Assembly: GCA_030512335.1 (NCBI GenBank)
Contig: JAULSU010000003.1
Location: forward strand, 2,852,001 to 2,916,000
Length of the DNA stretch: 64,000 nt
Reading direction: 5' to 3'
Source of the DNA: Immersiella caudata
Lineage: Eukaryota > Ascomycota > Sordariomycetes > Sordariales > Lasiosphaeriaceae
A program made the translations under genes and the position numbers. The first letter of the stretch is position 1. Every line of letters begins with the position of its first letter. The notes beneath the pieces were generated by a model. That model saw only the letters and a program-made list of their open reading frames with translations, had not been told where the DNA came from and searched no databases. Shown here piece after piece: positions 54,276-64,000 of this stretch.

Positions 54276-55217
54276 GCTCCAAGCAACGATACCGTGACAA
54301 GATGAAGAAAGAACAGAACTGAAGCGTGCTGACCTCTTGCCATCAGCAGGGGTCCAGCAACGCTGCTGCAGGAGAGGAAAAAGATCCGCTCGAGGAAGCA
54401 GTTACGAGATATTGCAACCACTACAACACGAGTACCGGCATACCCCACCCATTTGAGACAAACCCGCCAAGAGAGGGACAAGAAGGAAAGGCAGACGACA
54501 TGGATACCGATGAATACACAGCGATGCAAGGTGGTCAACTGGAAGCTGGCAGTTTTACCAGCGGGGTATTGGCTGAGGCGCTACGGAACGCAAACCTTTC
54601 AGCCCCCAGTGATCAGAGCCAACGTGAGGATGGCAAGGGATAACGACTGTGATGAATAGGCTCAGAGCACGGGCAAAAGGGGGGAAGCGATGAGGCTTTT
54701 CCCCGAGATGTAACATAGGAGCAAAAGCTTCAACAGTGCATAACATGCCTATAAAGCATTGGGTTGGCGGTTGGTTCTGCAACCTTGTATATACAAACAA
54801 CAATCCCTCGTTCGTTGGAGAGGCCACTTGACTGCTGATGAATCTGGTCTCAGACCCATGCAGTTCAGGACACAGCTTGTTGCGTCTTTTCGTTAGGACA
54901 AACACTGTGCGATCCCATTTTCTCAATCTATCATGTCGTTGCATAAAGGACTACATTCCCGATCTAAGGCAACTCTGCCAGGAACAGAGAGACTCTACCG
55001 AGGCCGCGCCATAGAAGCGGCAATCTCAATCATCACCTCTCCCAAAGGCTCTACCGATTGGCAGACGATGCAAAGCCGCTATCGACATGAGAAAATTCCT
55101 AAAATACATGGCGATCCCCGGAAAGTCTAGCAGCCGGGATCGAGTAGAGCAACGCTGAGATTGCGCCATCTATCTAATCGTAGAGACCAAATAGAGCAAC
55201 GCTGAAAACTGCGCTAC
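54276..55217. other. Intergenic between convergent 53695-54275 gene and CDC48
   Basis: Shared 3' region. An acidic 98-codon open stretch (within 54326-54643, with DMDTDEYT) could be an alternative last exon of the upstream gene. Nothing else was supported. Confidence 0.4.
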
Positions 55218-57929
55218 TTAATCATAGAGACCATCGTCATTGCCAGCATCGCCAAATGAGTTGCCAGCGCCACCGCTTCCAGACTCAACACCACCCTCGG
55301 GGAACTTGAAATAAGCACCCGGCCCAGCGTTCTTCATCTGCTGGGCAAAGGCCTCGTAGCGGCGAATCTCCACATCAGTCACCGAACGACGGGCCATTTG
55401 CATGGCCTCCTCGAAATGGCGCTTGGTGAGCTCAGGAACGGGGTCCTCAGACTCGTCCTCCATCTCCACGTCCTCGCCAGCAGCCTCGCGCTCCTTGATG
55501 CGCTGAATCTCAGCTGAGATCGACTCTTTGATAGCGATCTTGACCGCGCGCTGAGTGATGAAGCCAAGATCGGCACCAGAAAATCCATGCGTCTTGGAGG
55601 CGATGTAGTTGAGGTCGACATCGTCGGCGACCGGCGTCTTGCGAAGCTGGGCCGAGAGGATGCCAAGACGGCCAGCCTCATCGGGCAAAGGCACGTAAAT
55701 GAGGGAGTCGAGACGGCCGGGACGGCACAGAGCGGGGTCAAGCTGCTCTGGTCTGTTGGTCGCGCCGATGACGAAGACATTCTTCTTGGAGGTCATACCA
55801 TCCATCTCTGTTGTGGGGAGCGTTAGCAGGGTTTCAGTCTAACTGCTACTGAGGAGCAAAGCATACCAGTGAGAAGCTGGTTGACGACACGATCTGATGC
55901 ACCGCCGGCATCGCCAACGGAGCCACCGCGTGCCTTTGCGATGGAGTCAAGCTCGTCCAAGAAGACAACACAAGGAGCGGCAGCACGGGCCTTGTCGAAG
56001 ATGTCACGGATATTGCTTTCGGACTCGCCAAACCACATCGACAAGAGCTCGGGACCCTTGACGGAGATGAAGTTGGCAGAGCACTCGTTGGCAACCGCCT
56101 TGGCCAACATCGTCTTACCCGTACCGGGGGGACCATAGAAAAGAACACCTCGGGATGGCGACATGCCAAACTTGAGGAACTTCTCGGGGTGGTCGACAGG
56201 GTATTGGACGCTCTCCTTGAGCTCCTGCTTGACGGTCTCGAGACCTCCAATATCCTCCCAGCGGACGTTGGGCACTTCGACAACAGCAACCTCGCGAAGT
56301 GCCGAGGGGTTGGAAACGCCGAGAGCAAATCGGAAGTTGTCCATGGTAACGCCGAGGGAGTCAAGAACCTCAGCGTCGATTGTGTCCTCGTCCAAGTCGA
56401 TGAGATCCATCTTCTCACGGATCTGCTGCATGGCCGCCTCCGAGCAGAGCGCAGCGACATCGGAACCGACATAGCCATGGGTCTCGGCCGCAATCTGCTC
56501 GAGATCAACGTCATCTGCGAGCTTCATGTTCTTGGTGTGAATCTGAAGAATCTCCAGGCGACCAGTCGGGTCAGGGATACCGATATCCACCTCACGATCG
56601 AAGCGGCCGAAGCGACGGAGAGCAGGATCGATGGAATTGGGGCGGTTGGTGGCCGCCATGACAACAACGTTGGAGCGCGCCTTCATGCCGTCCATGAGAG
56701 TAAGAAGCTGGGAGACGACACGGCGCTCGACTTCGCCGTTTGTCTTGTCACGCTTGGGGGCGATCGAATCGATTTCGTCGATAAAGATGATGGCAGGAGA
56801 ATTCTTCTCGGCCTCCTCGAATGCCTTCCTCAAATTCGACTCCGACTCACCGGCCATCTTCGACATGATCTCGGGGCCGTTGATCAGGAAAAAGAACGCA
56901 CCGGTCTCGTTGGCAACAGCGCGGGCCATCAACGTCTTACCGGTACCGGGGGGGCCATAAAGCAAGACACCGCGAGGTGGCTTGATACCAATCGACTTGA
57001 ACAACTGAGGGTGCCTAAGGGGCAGCTCAACCATTTCTCGAATCTGCGCCATTTGCTTGCGGCAGCCACCAATGTCATCGTATCCGACCTCGTTGAGGTT
57101 GTTCTCCTCTTCATCACGCTGAATCGGCTCGCCTTCGCAGTGGATGACGGTATCTTGAGCCACAATGCCAAACTCGGGAGGATCGACCTCCACGACCTTA
57201 AACTCTACCTGTCGCATACCACCGCGGACAATGAAGAGATCCCCCTGCCTCACGGGCCGGTAGGCTTCCCTGAAGTAGGGAGCGAGGAAGACGTCAAACA
57301 GAGATCCGGTGATGCCCTCGACGGTATCTGCGATCGGAAGGACTGCAATGCGTTTGGCCTAGAAAAATGTCAGCAGAATTCTCAGCAGATGCAAAGCTTG
57401 TGGTAATACACACGTATTTGATATCGGGGCAAGGGTGGATTGTGACGATGTCGCCGTGCTTGACCCGCAGGTTGTGACGGACCACGCGGTTGAGGCGGGC
57501 ACTGCCATCATCAAGATCATCATCGGCGAGAACGATCAGAACAGTATCCTTTCTCTTCTTTCCTCGTACGAGGACTGTGTCGCCACGGAAGAGCTGGAGA
57601 GCCTCCATGGTGTTGTTGGAGAGTGCGATAATGGAATTGTCATCGTTGACGGCGTCGGTAACCCTGTGCTTGTCAGTTTCTGCTCCGCTCGCCCGATACT
57701 CACCGCACTCACATCAGCTGGTTGGGCTTCTTCTTTTTCTTGAGGATAGCTGTGGCCGTATCGCCCTCATCTTTGCGCTCAGCGCCGGAAGGGTCGCTGG
57801 AAATGAGGTTAGCAGATGTTCACCCCGCAACAGGGCGACCGCGGCAGGAGCGCGCGCCCGGGCGATACCAACGTACGTCAAGTTGACCTTCTTCTTGTGT
57901 TCGTGATCGGCATGGGGTTCGCCAGCCAT
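55218..57929 (-). CDS. CDC48: AAA+ ATPase Cdc48/p97/VCP
   Basis: Five exons, 57929-57877, 57796-57713, 57663-57414, 57358-55867 and 55807-55218 (minus strand), encode 822 residues, the normal length. The N domain is followed by two AAA modules, each with Walker A GPPGTGKT (about 264-271 and 537-544), Walker B (IIFIDEIDS and VVFLDELDS) and arginine-finger regions (RRFGRFDREVDIG and CRPGRLDSLIYVPL). The acidic C-terminus ends DDGLYD with the conserved penultimate tyrosine. Cdc48 is a hexameric segregase that extracts ubiquitylated proteins from membranes and complexes, with Ufd1-Npl4 and other cofactors, in ER-associated degradation, chromatin and membrane fusion. The exon junction in QLLT/EMDG restores the canonical sequence. 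Codon use is strongly biased, as expected for a highly expressed gene. Confidence 0.97.
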
Positions 57930-60900
57930 TTTGTCGGTCTAAATAGCGATCGGAGGAGATGGGTCAATCGAAAGTCCGATGGGAGGGACGCTGCGAAGAG
58001 CGTGTGGTGGTGGAAGAAAAGAAGAGCTCCCCGCCTCGAGAAAACGGCAGAAATACTTGTACTGCAGAAAATTTCTGGCGAAAGTTTCGGGAAGGGTGGT
58101 TTTGGGTTTGGGGAAGAAATGGCTTCGGGACCAAACAGCCTTCCTCTCAAATGTGGATGAGCTGGTGTTGGGTTTGGCAGCGAAGCTAGGTTTCAATGGA
58201 AGGACAACAGCGACAACTGACTAGGCGACCACTCGGATGACGAGTTGTGGAGAGCCTGGGCGGCAAGTCCGTGCGTTTTTGCCCAGGCACGCTCCAGGCC
58301 CAAGCTTCCAGTCGAGCTGGCTTTTTGGGTGGAACCTTCGAACGCTTTCCACAGCGGCTGACTGAGAGGGAAGGCAAACAGAGACGAGAACGACCAGCAA
58401 ATTCAGTTTTACTGGAATGTCTAGATTCGGTGGCACATTTTGCGTTTTGACAAACGATCCATCTTTTTGTGACGCTATCGTACTATGAACGCCTCACTTT
58501 CCAGCTCCTTCTAGTACCTTTACCCCATGGACCCGACTGCAGGTCATCCTGCAGCCTCGCCCTCTACGACTGATTGCTTCTCTCCAACCTTGGCGTCACC
58601 GCCCCATTTCTCGGCTCAGGTGGCAACGCGAAATTCCACCACGATGCTGTGCCACTCACCTGGGCGCTGAGCGAGGGACATGCCGCGACAACAAACGGGC
58701 AGGCAGCCCACTCCGAGTCCGTAAATAATTAGTGAGGCGATGTCGACGAACGATATTTGGGGCAGCCGGGGCAGCCTGCCGGTAACCTGGGATGCAGATG
58801 AGGGGTAGCTGAAGATGGCCGAAGCCATCCCTGCGTGGGAGCCTTGCGTTCTAATCTCCATCAGCCTCGCCAGCCTCGCCAGCCGTAACAGCCTCGATGC
58901 ATTGCTTATACATCTCTTCTGTAATTGGCCTCCATGTATATGGTATTACTCCAAAGACACAAAACTCGTTGAGGGCAGAAAGCACGACCTGGAGCGGGCT
59001 GATGACCTCTGCACTCTTTGGAGGTAAGATCCTGGGGGTCCTGCAGACGAACTTATTGATCATTGTGCTTACCTCTCTGATGCTCATTGTAGGTTTGGTC
59101 CGTTTTCCGGACTTTTTTTTCTTGGGGTAGGCGAAGGCACCGCCATGTAACTTCAACTTAGAGCGATTTCGATGAAAGTTCACGGTCAGAACATGGATAG
59201 ATCGCATACGACCACCGACGCCAAGTCACATTTACTGGGACGATCTCCTCACTACAGCCACCGTAACAAAATAATTCTACGAGCTTGAACTGCTGCTGGC
59301 TGTTCAGTTAAGCGGTACTGACGTTGCCAACACAACCAATGTTCCGCGTGGCTCACCGACCTGGGTGTTCAGCTTCGGGAGACAGCTGAACCTTGCCTCG
59401 TACAACATTGCCTTCGTAGGACAGCCCCATTGAACCCATCTTGCCTCGACTGCAGCGAAGCGGGGCAGTGTATGCTGGCGAGATGTCTTAGAATCAGCCA
59501 GTATGTACTAGGTACTCAACAGTGTACTACTCAACACACGATTAAGTTCTGCAGTCACTCTCACGACATTGAGCGGCGGAGTGAACTGAACAGTCTGACG
59601 GCCCTTATTGGCCCATGCGACCTTCTGGGGAAACATTCATCTCAACTCGAATATCGGCTGACGGCTATCTGCGGCGAATATTGGGCGTGGTTTATCGGAG
59701 CTTTGTGTGTTTTAGAAAAGGAAGTAATGCCCAGGCCGGGCGCAACATGCAAGTTGTTATTGCAGAGATGCAGCTTCAGCCAACGGACATTTAGACATAC
59801 CGGACAGAGCGCTTCTCTAGCTCCGGTAAGGTATGCAGCTTGCTGGCTCACCGCCCAACCGCGTTGAGCCGTACAGCTCATCTCTCTCAGTCGACACAAC
59901 GAGCGACAAAAGAGTACTCCAGGTCCACTGGGATCCCGTTTGTGCCAATTCCGACATGTTTTGTCCCCAGAACCGACAGGCAGCAACATTGTCAACAGCA
60001 TTTCGAGGTCGAAGCTGACGATGGCCACGCTTCGCACTTGTGGCCCTCGCTTTGGGTCGCGATTGTGACGTCGGGTTGTTTCGAATGTCTGGAGGTGAGC
60101 GGACGGAAACGAAGATCCTCGGGGGCTGGTCCCGAAGCTGCCACCTTGACTGATTATCAGCATATACCGAGCCTATTTCAACCGCCGAGTTAACAAGCTG
60201 GTTTTTGCGGCAGCCACTGTGGCAGCGTGGCTTTGCGTTCGTCAACTGCAGTTCGCCGCATGGGTTAGGGACAGGTGCTCGATCGTCGACTCGCCTAGCC
60301 AAGCAATCGCAACGAGGCAGGGTTTCGCGAACAGTGACAACTCGGACTCCAGCTCGTGCACAGGGCGACATGTAGAGTCCGGGTCCTGAGCCGATTGGGC
60401 GTGGTTGTCATGGCTAGCGAGCGTTGATTGGGTCGGACTCGAGAGGATTCAGGGCCAGAATCCATTTCGACCGTTGCGGCGGACGGAACAACTAAAGCAA
60501 CTCCAACATCCGGCTACACCAGTTACTCAAGGGAATAATCACGATTGATCCTCAACCTCGTAGGAGAAATAGACGCCGAGGAGACTCGGGGGCGATCGGA
60601 TTCATATACTCTGTGTGGTCTTAGAAGCCCCACGGCTGACAAGTTTGTTGGTTTGGCGTAACGGCTCCGAGGCGGGGGAGCTGGCCAATGGTGGTGGTTC
60701 AAACAGTGGATGAGTTTTTGAGATGTTCGAGAACAACGAAGCCCGCTGGTTACAATTCCTCGAAGGAAGGAACCTGACCCGGCTTTGCCGCCACAGCATC
60801 AGGATCTTGTTGATCCAGAGCATCCAGGGCCCCCCCTGGCAGGAATCAACTCGGAACGAAAAGGGGCTGACGTGACCAACACGGCCAGTTTTCACGGTTT

Positions 60901-63083
60901 GGCGGCCGAGCACAGCCAGCAAGTCAAGGGGGGGTCCGGCAGGCCTAGAGGTATGAACGAGGAGAGGAAAGTGGACAATGCGTGAGGCCGACAGGGCTAC
61001 GCTCCCTCCTGCCAGCTCGTAGTGCGACATGCGCCGTCGACTAATCCATTTTCGTAAAGAACGCTGTCATTTGGCCACCAGTGGTGGTCCTTCCCCAGCG
61101 CAATGATTGGCCGCGAAGCTGTAGACAGCAGGACGCAGTCGCTAATGGGCGACAAAACTACACCCCAGGGCCGCAATGGGTGCAATTTGATAGCGGCGCA
61201 GATTAATAATTGCGAGGTCAGATCTACGTATCAGTACTTTTGCATGCAAGGACCATGCATGGATGTCAGTGGGGTCGAAATCAAGGATTCCAGGCAACGA
61301 CCGGGTGGAGAAGGATGTCTTTCTAACCGCCTTTCCATGCACATTTGTCGCGAACCGATAGGCTGGGGCTACGGGAGGAGACGGAATCCCGATCAAAACC
61401 GTCACCGGCGCGGGAAGATCCCCTCACGGGACTGAGGTCACCTCGAGGTCATTTGCACGCGAGTGTGAGCAAGATAGTGGCACTACTCTTGCGAGCGCGC
61501 GCCGGCTGGGTTGCATTGGTCCGCATTGATGGACGGACACGACAAGGTCCCATGTTGTCTCGAGCGCGAGATAGGGAGGAGAGGCGGGGAACCACGGGGG
61601 ACAGGAGTCGGCCGGTGCAACGCTCGGAGACTTTCGCCCAGTGTCCCTGGGAAGTTCTCGGCGGTGGGCGAGAACAAGCTTGAAGGAGTCTCCTGCTGCG
61701 CGCGCAACCTTTTTCTTGGTGTCTTGGATTCCAAACGCCCCTTCCCAGCAAATCTGCTCACAGGGCTGAAAACAATGCCATGCCCAGGCGGGGGGGGGCA
61801 CTTCGGCACGAAACGGTCGGACTCGATTGGGCCGCACTACCGCCGAGGTGTGGAATCATCCCGCTGGTTGGACGTTTCACCTCTCTCACCTCCTTCCAGA
61901 AGCTATTGTGAGGCGGCGCAGAGGTAACAGGCAACCGAATTCTCCCGCGGGTAGAAAAACCCATTGTCTTCTGAGTAGCAAGGCAACAAACAGGATTGAG
62001 GATGGATGCATTATTTGAGGCCACGAACGGGGATGCTCCTCTGATGGGAACGCTCCTCCAGGCAGCCTGCCACGACTATTGCAGTAATGCAGTAGGGGAA
62101 GAAGTGTGGCGGATGAACGAAGAAGAACCAGCCACCAACGAGGTCCTCAGACCTAGCTAGGACCGCTGTCCCACATGCCGCTGCTGTCTGCGAAATTTGG
62201 GGTTGATTGCCTGCAGGCAAGGCAGGCGTTTTTTTGCTCTTTTCCCCCCAAGGAAAAGGCAGGGCAAGAGCGCTTTTCTCCTCTTTATGCCCTGCCATGC
62301 CGCCAGAGCGGTCCTGGCAGCAGGCTCGGACAAGCTTACCCACGCGGAAGCCAACCGAGCGATGAATCCTTCGCACGGAACCCAAGACAGCCGAGGAACC
62401 ACTCACCCCGCGGCGTTAAAGCGCTTATGGGGTCGATGGTGGATGCAGCCTGGAAACTGTCGAATGGCTGAAGAGCCCGCGGCAGATGGAGGCGCCCATG
62501 CACGCTAACGATGAGATGAGGTTCGCTACTTGTTGCGCTCACGGTACTGCACAGTACACGCTCCTGTGGTATGTGGCCAACGCGGTAGGACTGATGTCCC
62601 GGTACCTCGCAGGCCGCGGGGCCGGTCGTAGGGCTTATCTCCCACACCCGGCCTGGGAAGGTGGGTTACATGGGAGAAAGCATGGGCTGTGGCTTGATGA
62701 GGGGGGGGGGGTGGTGCCGCTCCCGAGCACAGGCGGAGTTGCGCTGGCTTGAGCGTTGATCCTTGACGACAGCGGCAGCAGCAACAGCAGAAAGCCCAGC
62801 CCAGCCTAGGTCCGGGTCCTTTTTAAAAAACAGAAGGAACAGGCGGTTCGGTGTTCGGTGCACTCGCCCCGTCGTTTCCCCCAGTCCAGGGCGAGCGAAC
62901 AGCATTCAACCGTTTGTCGTTGCATTGCAGTTGTGGAGGTTCGGTCACTTTATATGACTGCGAGGCACGGCCACATTGCCCAGCGCTGCGCGGCACGCGA
63001 GCTGGCATAACCAAACCCATCACTTTTTTCTTGTCGGTCGCCGTCCACTTCTTGGACTCGGCTTTCGAGGACCAACTGTCAAC
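57930..63083. other. 5.2 kb intergenic between divergent CDC48 and Zn2Cys6 genes
   Basis: The region nearest 57930 is the CDC48 promoter. One 118-codon frame on the minus strand (58851-59207) looks somewhat protein-like and is listed separately. The rest (59210-63083) has only small frames without domains, G-runs near 61790 and 62701, and the leader of the transcription factor gene. No RNA gene or transposon was recognised. Confidence 0.4.
58851..59207 (-). CDS. Doubtful small ORF, 118 residues
   Basis: The frame has mixed, non-repetitive composition (INKFVCRTPRILPPKSAEVI, LSALNEFCVFGVIPYTWRPI) unlike the low-complexity shadow frames nearby. A basic segment KKKKSGKRTK lies before an internal Met (MSIREVS). 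Codon use is not GC-biased as in the neighbouring genes. It might be a small real gene, a relic of a gene, or chance. No family recognised. Confidence 0.25.
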   Translation of the reverse strand: MRSIHVLTVNFHRNRSKLKLHGGAFAYPKKKKSGKRTKPTMSIREVSTMINKFVCRTPRILPPKSAEVISPLQVVLSALNEFCVFGVIPYTWRPITEEMYKQCIEAVTAGEAGEADGD

Positions 63084-64000
63084 ATGTCACACACGCCGGC
63101 GACGCGCCCGACGAGACATCAGCACCAGCACCAGCACCAGCACCAGCCGCGGACGATAACGACAGGCCAGCGAGAGTTGCCGGGCGACGGCGGAGACGAC
63201 GACATGATGGGGTGTGAGTCGGACTCGCCTACCCCGTCGGCGGCGAGACATGGTCAGTCGGGCCGGAAAGGGTCTAAAAAAGTGAGAACGGGGTGTATCA
63301 CTTGCAAGTGAGTGCGAGCCTGCTCCGAAGACTTCCTCAACTCCCTCGCATACCTCGCCTCGAACGAAGACGCTCGTATCAGCACGGCTGCGTATGGATC
63401 TGCTCCTGTCTGGAGGGAGCCGATCTGCCAATTTCTCTTCTTCCTTTTTCATGCTCGGCCCATAAAAGAGCATCGGCTGACGTGGAGGGCGGGCAGAATT
63501 CGCAAGGTCAAGTGTGATGAGGCCAAGCCGTTCTGCACACGATGTACCAAGACGGGCCGGCGATGTGACGGCTATCTGGACGCCAAAAGCATGGCCCAGC
63601 GTCGGCGTCGCACCCAGCAGCTCGTCGGCGGCGGCGCGTGCGACCCGCACACGCCGCCGTTGCCGCCCTTCGAGTGGGCATCGGCGGACGAGAAACGCTC
63701 GTTCCACTTCTTCCAGCACGTCACGGCGCCGTGTCTGTCCGGGGACTTCGACGCAGCCTTTTGGAGGGTCATTGTTCTGCAGATATGCCAGAGCGAGCCG
63801 GCCGTCAGGCACGCGGTGCTGGCTGTGAGCAGTCTGCACGAGAGCATGATGGCGCCGGCGTCATACGGAGACGCCGAGGATCGACATTCGTTTGCGCTGT
63901 CGCAGTACAACCGGGCCATTGCGTGCCTGCTCGACCAGATGCGGGACGTGGACGCCAGGCCGCTGGTGCCGCTGCTCACGTGTGTGCTGTTTGTGTGCAT
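63084..64000 (+). CDS. Zn2Cys6 transcription factor (3' end outside window)
   Basis: Exon 1 is 63084-63307 and exon 2 starts at 63497 and runs off the window, with a 189-nt GT-AG intron; 242 residues are visible. The intron splits the binuclear zinc cluster, which reads GCITCK joined to IRKVKCDEAKPFC and TRCTKTGRRCDGY: CX2CX6CX6CX2CX6C. A His-Gln repeat (HQHQHQHQHQ) and an acidic stretch precede it. After the cluster come SFHFFQHVTAPCLSGDFDAA and FWRVIVLQICQSEPAVRHAV, typical of the C-terminal region shared by many fungal regulators of this class. Such proteins bind CGG-type DNA half sites, often as dimers. The pathway regulated cannot be inferred, since no cluster of target genes is visible nearby. 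Confidence 0.92.

Noticed and set aside
56189..57406. 405-codon antisense frame within CDC48
   Set aside because: It is the reverse complement of highly biased CDC48 codons, which avoid stops on the opposite strand.

Overview
The window is chromosomal DNA from a filamentous ascomycete. The genes carry short introns (about 49-190 nt) with GT..CTAAC/CTGAC..AG signals, third codon positions are GC-rich, and the proteins are typical of Pezizomycotina (PalH, Ste50 with SAM and RA domains, Bud14 with SH3, DUF4211, glucuronan lyase). Overall flavour and long GC-rich intergenic regions suggest a Sordariomycete, perhaps Sordariales; that placement is inference. No rRNA, tRNA, intact transposon or CRISPR array was recognised by eye.

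Layout. 1-3432 (+): 3' part of CLU1/TIF31. 4134-6316 (+): nuclear-type DUF4211 protein. 7358-8942 (-): Ste50 MAPK adaptor. 11162-12766 (-): conserved fungal protein of unknown role. 13479-15733 (-): Nhx1-type Na+/H+ exchanger. 17390-19540 (+): sucrose/alpha-glucoside transporter. 20353-20932 (+): MAPEG protein with a GC-AG intron. 22180-23229 (+): secreted PL20 glucuronan lyase with an apparent 3-nt microexon. 23833-27203 (-): Bud14-like SH3 protein. 27204-31963: 4.8 kb gene-poor interval. 31964-34201 (+): PalH/Rim21 pH sensor. 35083-36550 (+): ceramide synthase. 38423-41660 (-): HMT1-type ABC half-transporter. 41661-50626: 9 kb without a convincing gene. 50627-52100 (-): secreted Gly/Tyr/His-rich repeat protein. 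53695-54275 (+): small conserved-looking protein. 55218-57929 (-): CDC48. 63084-64000 (+): 5' part of a Zn2Cys6 regulator.

The genes are mostly single housekeeping, signalling and transport loci rather than a cluster. Several share themes only: cation and pH homeostasis (Nhx1, PalH), polarity and MAPK signalling (Ste50, Bud14), and carbohydrate use (sugar transporter, glucuronan lyase). All exon boundaries were deduced by hand from splice consensus and reading-frame continuity. The most novel item is the secreted Gly/Tyr/His-rich protein, which combines a signal peptide, a cysteine-containing N-terminal domain and a long disordered repeat tail like those of phase-separating structural proteins.
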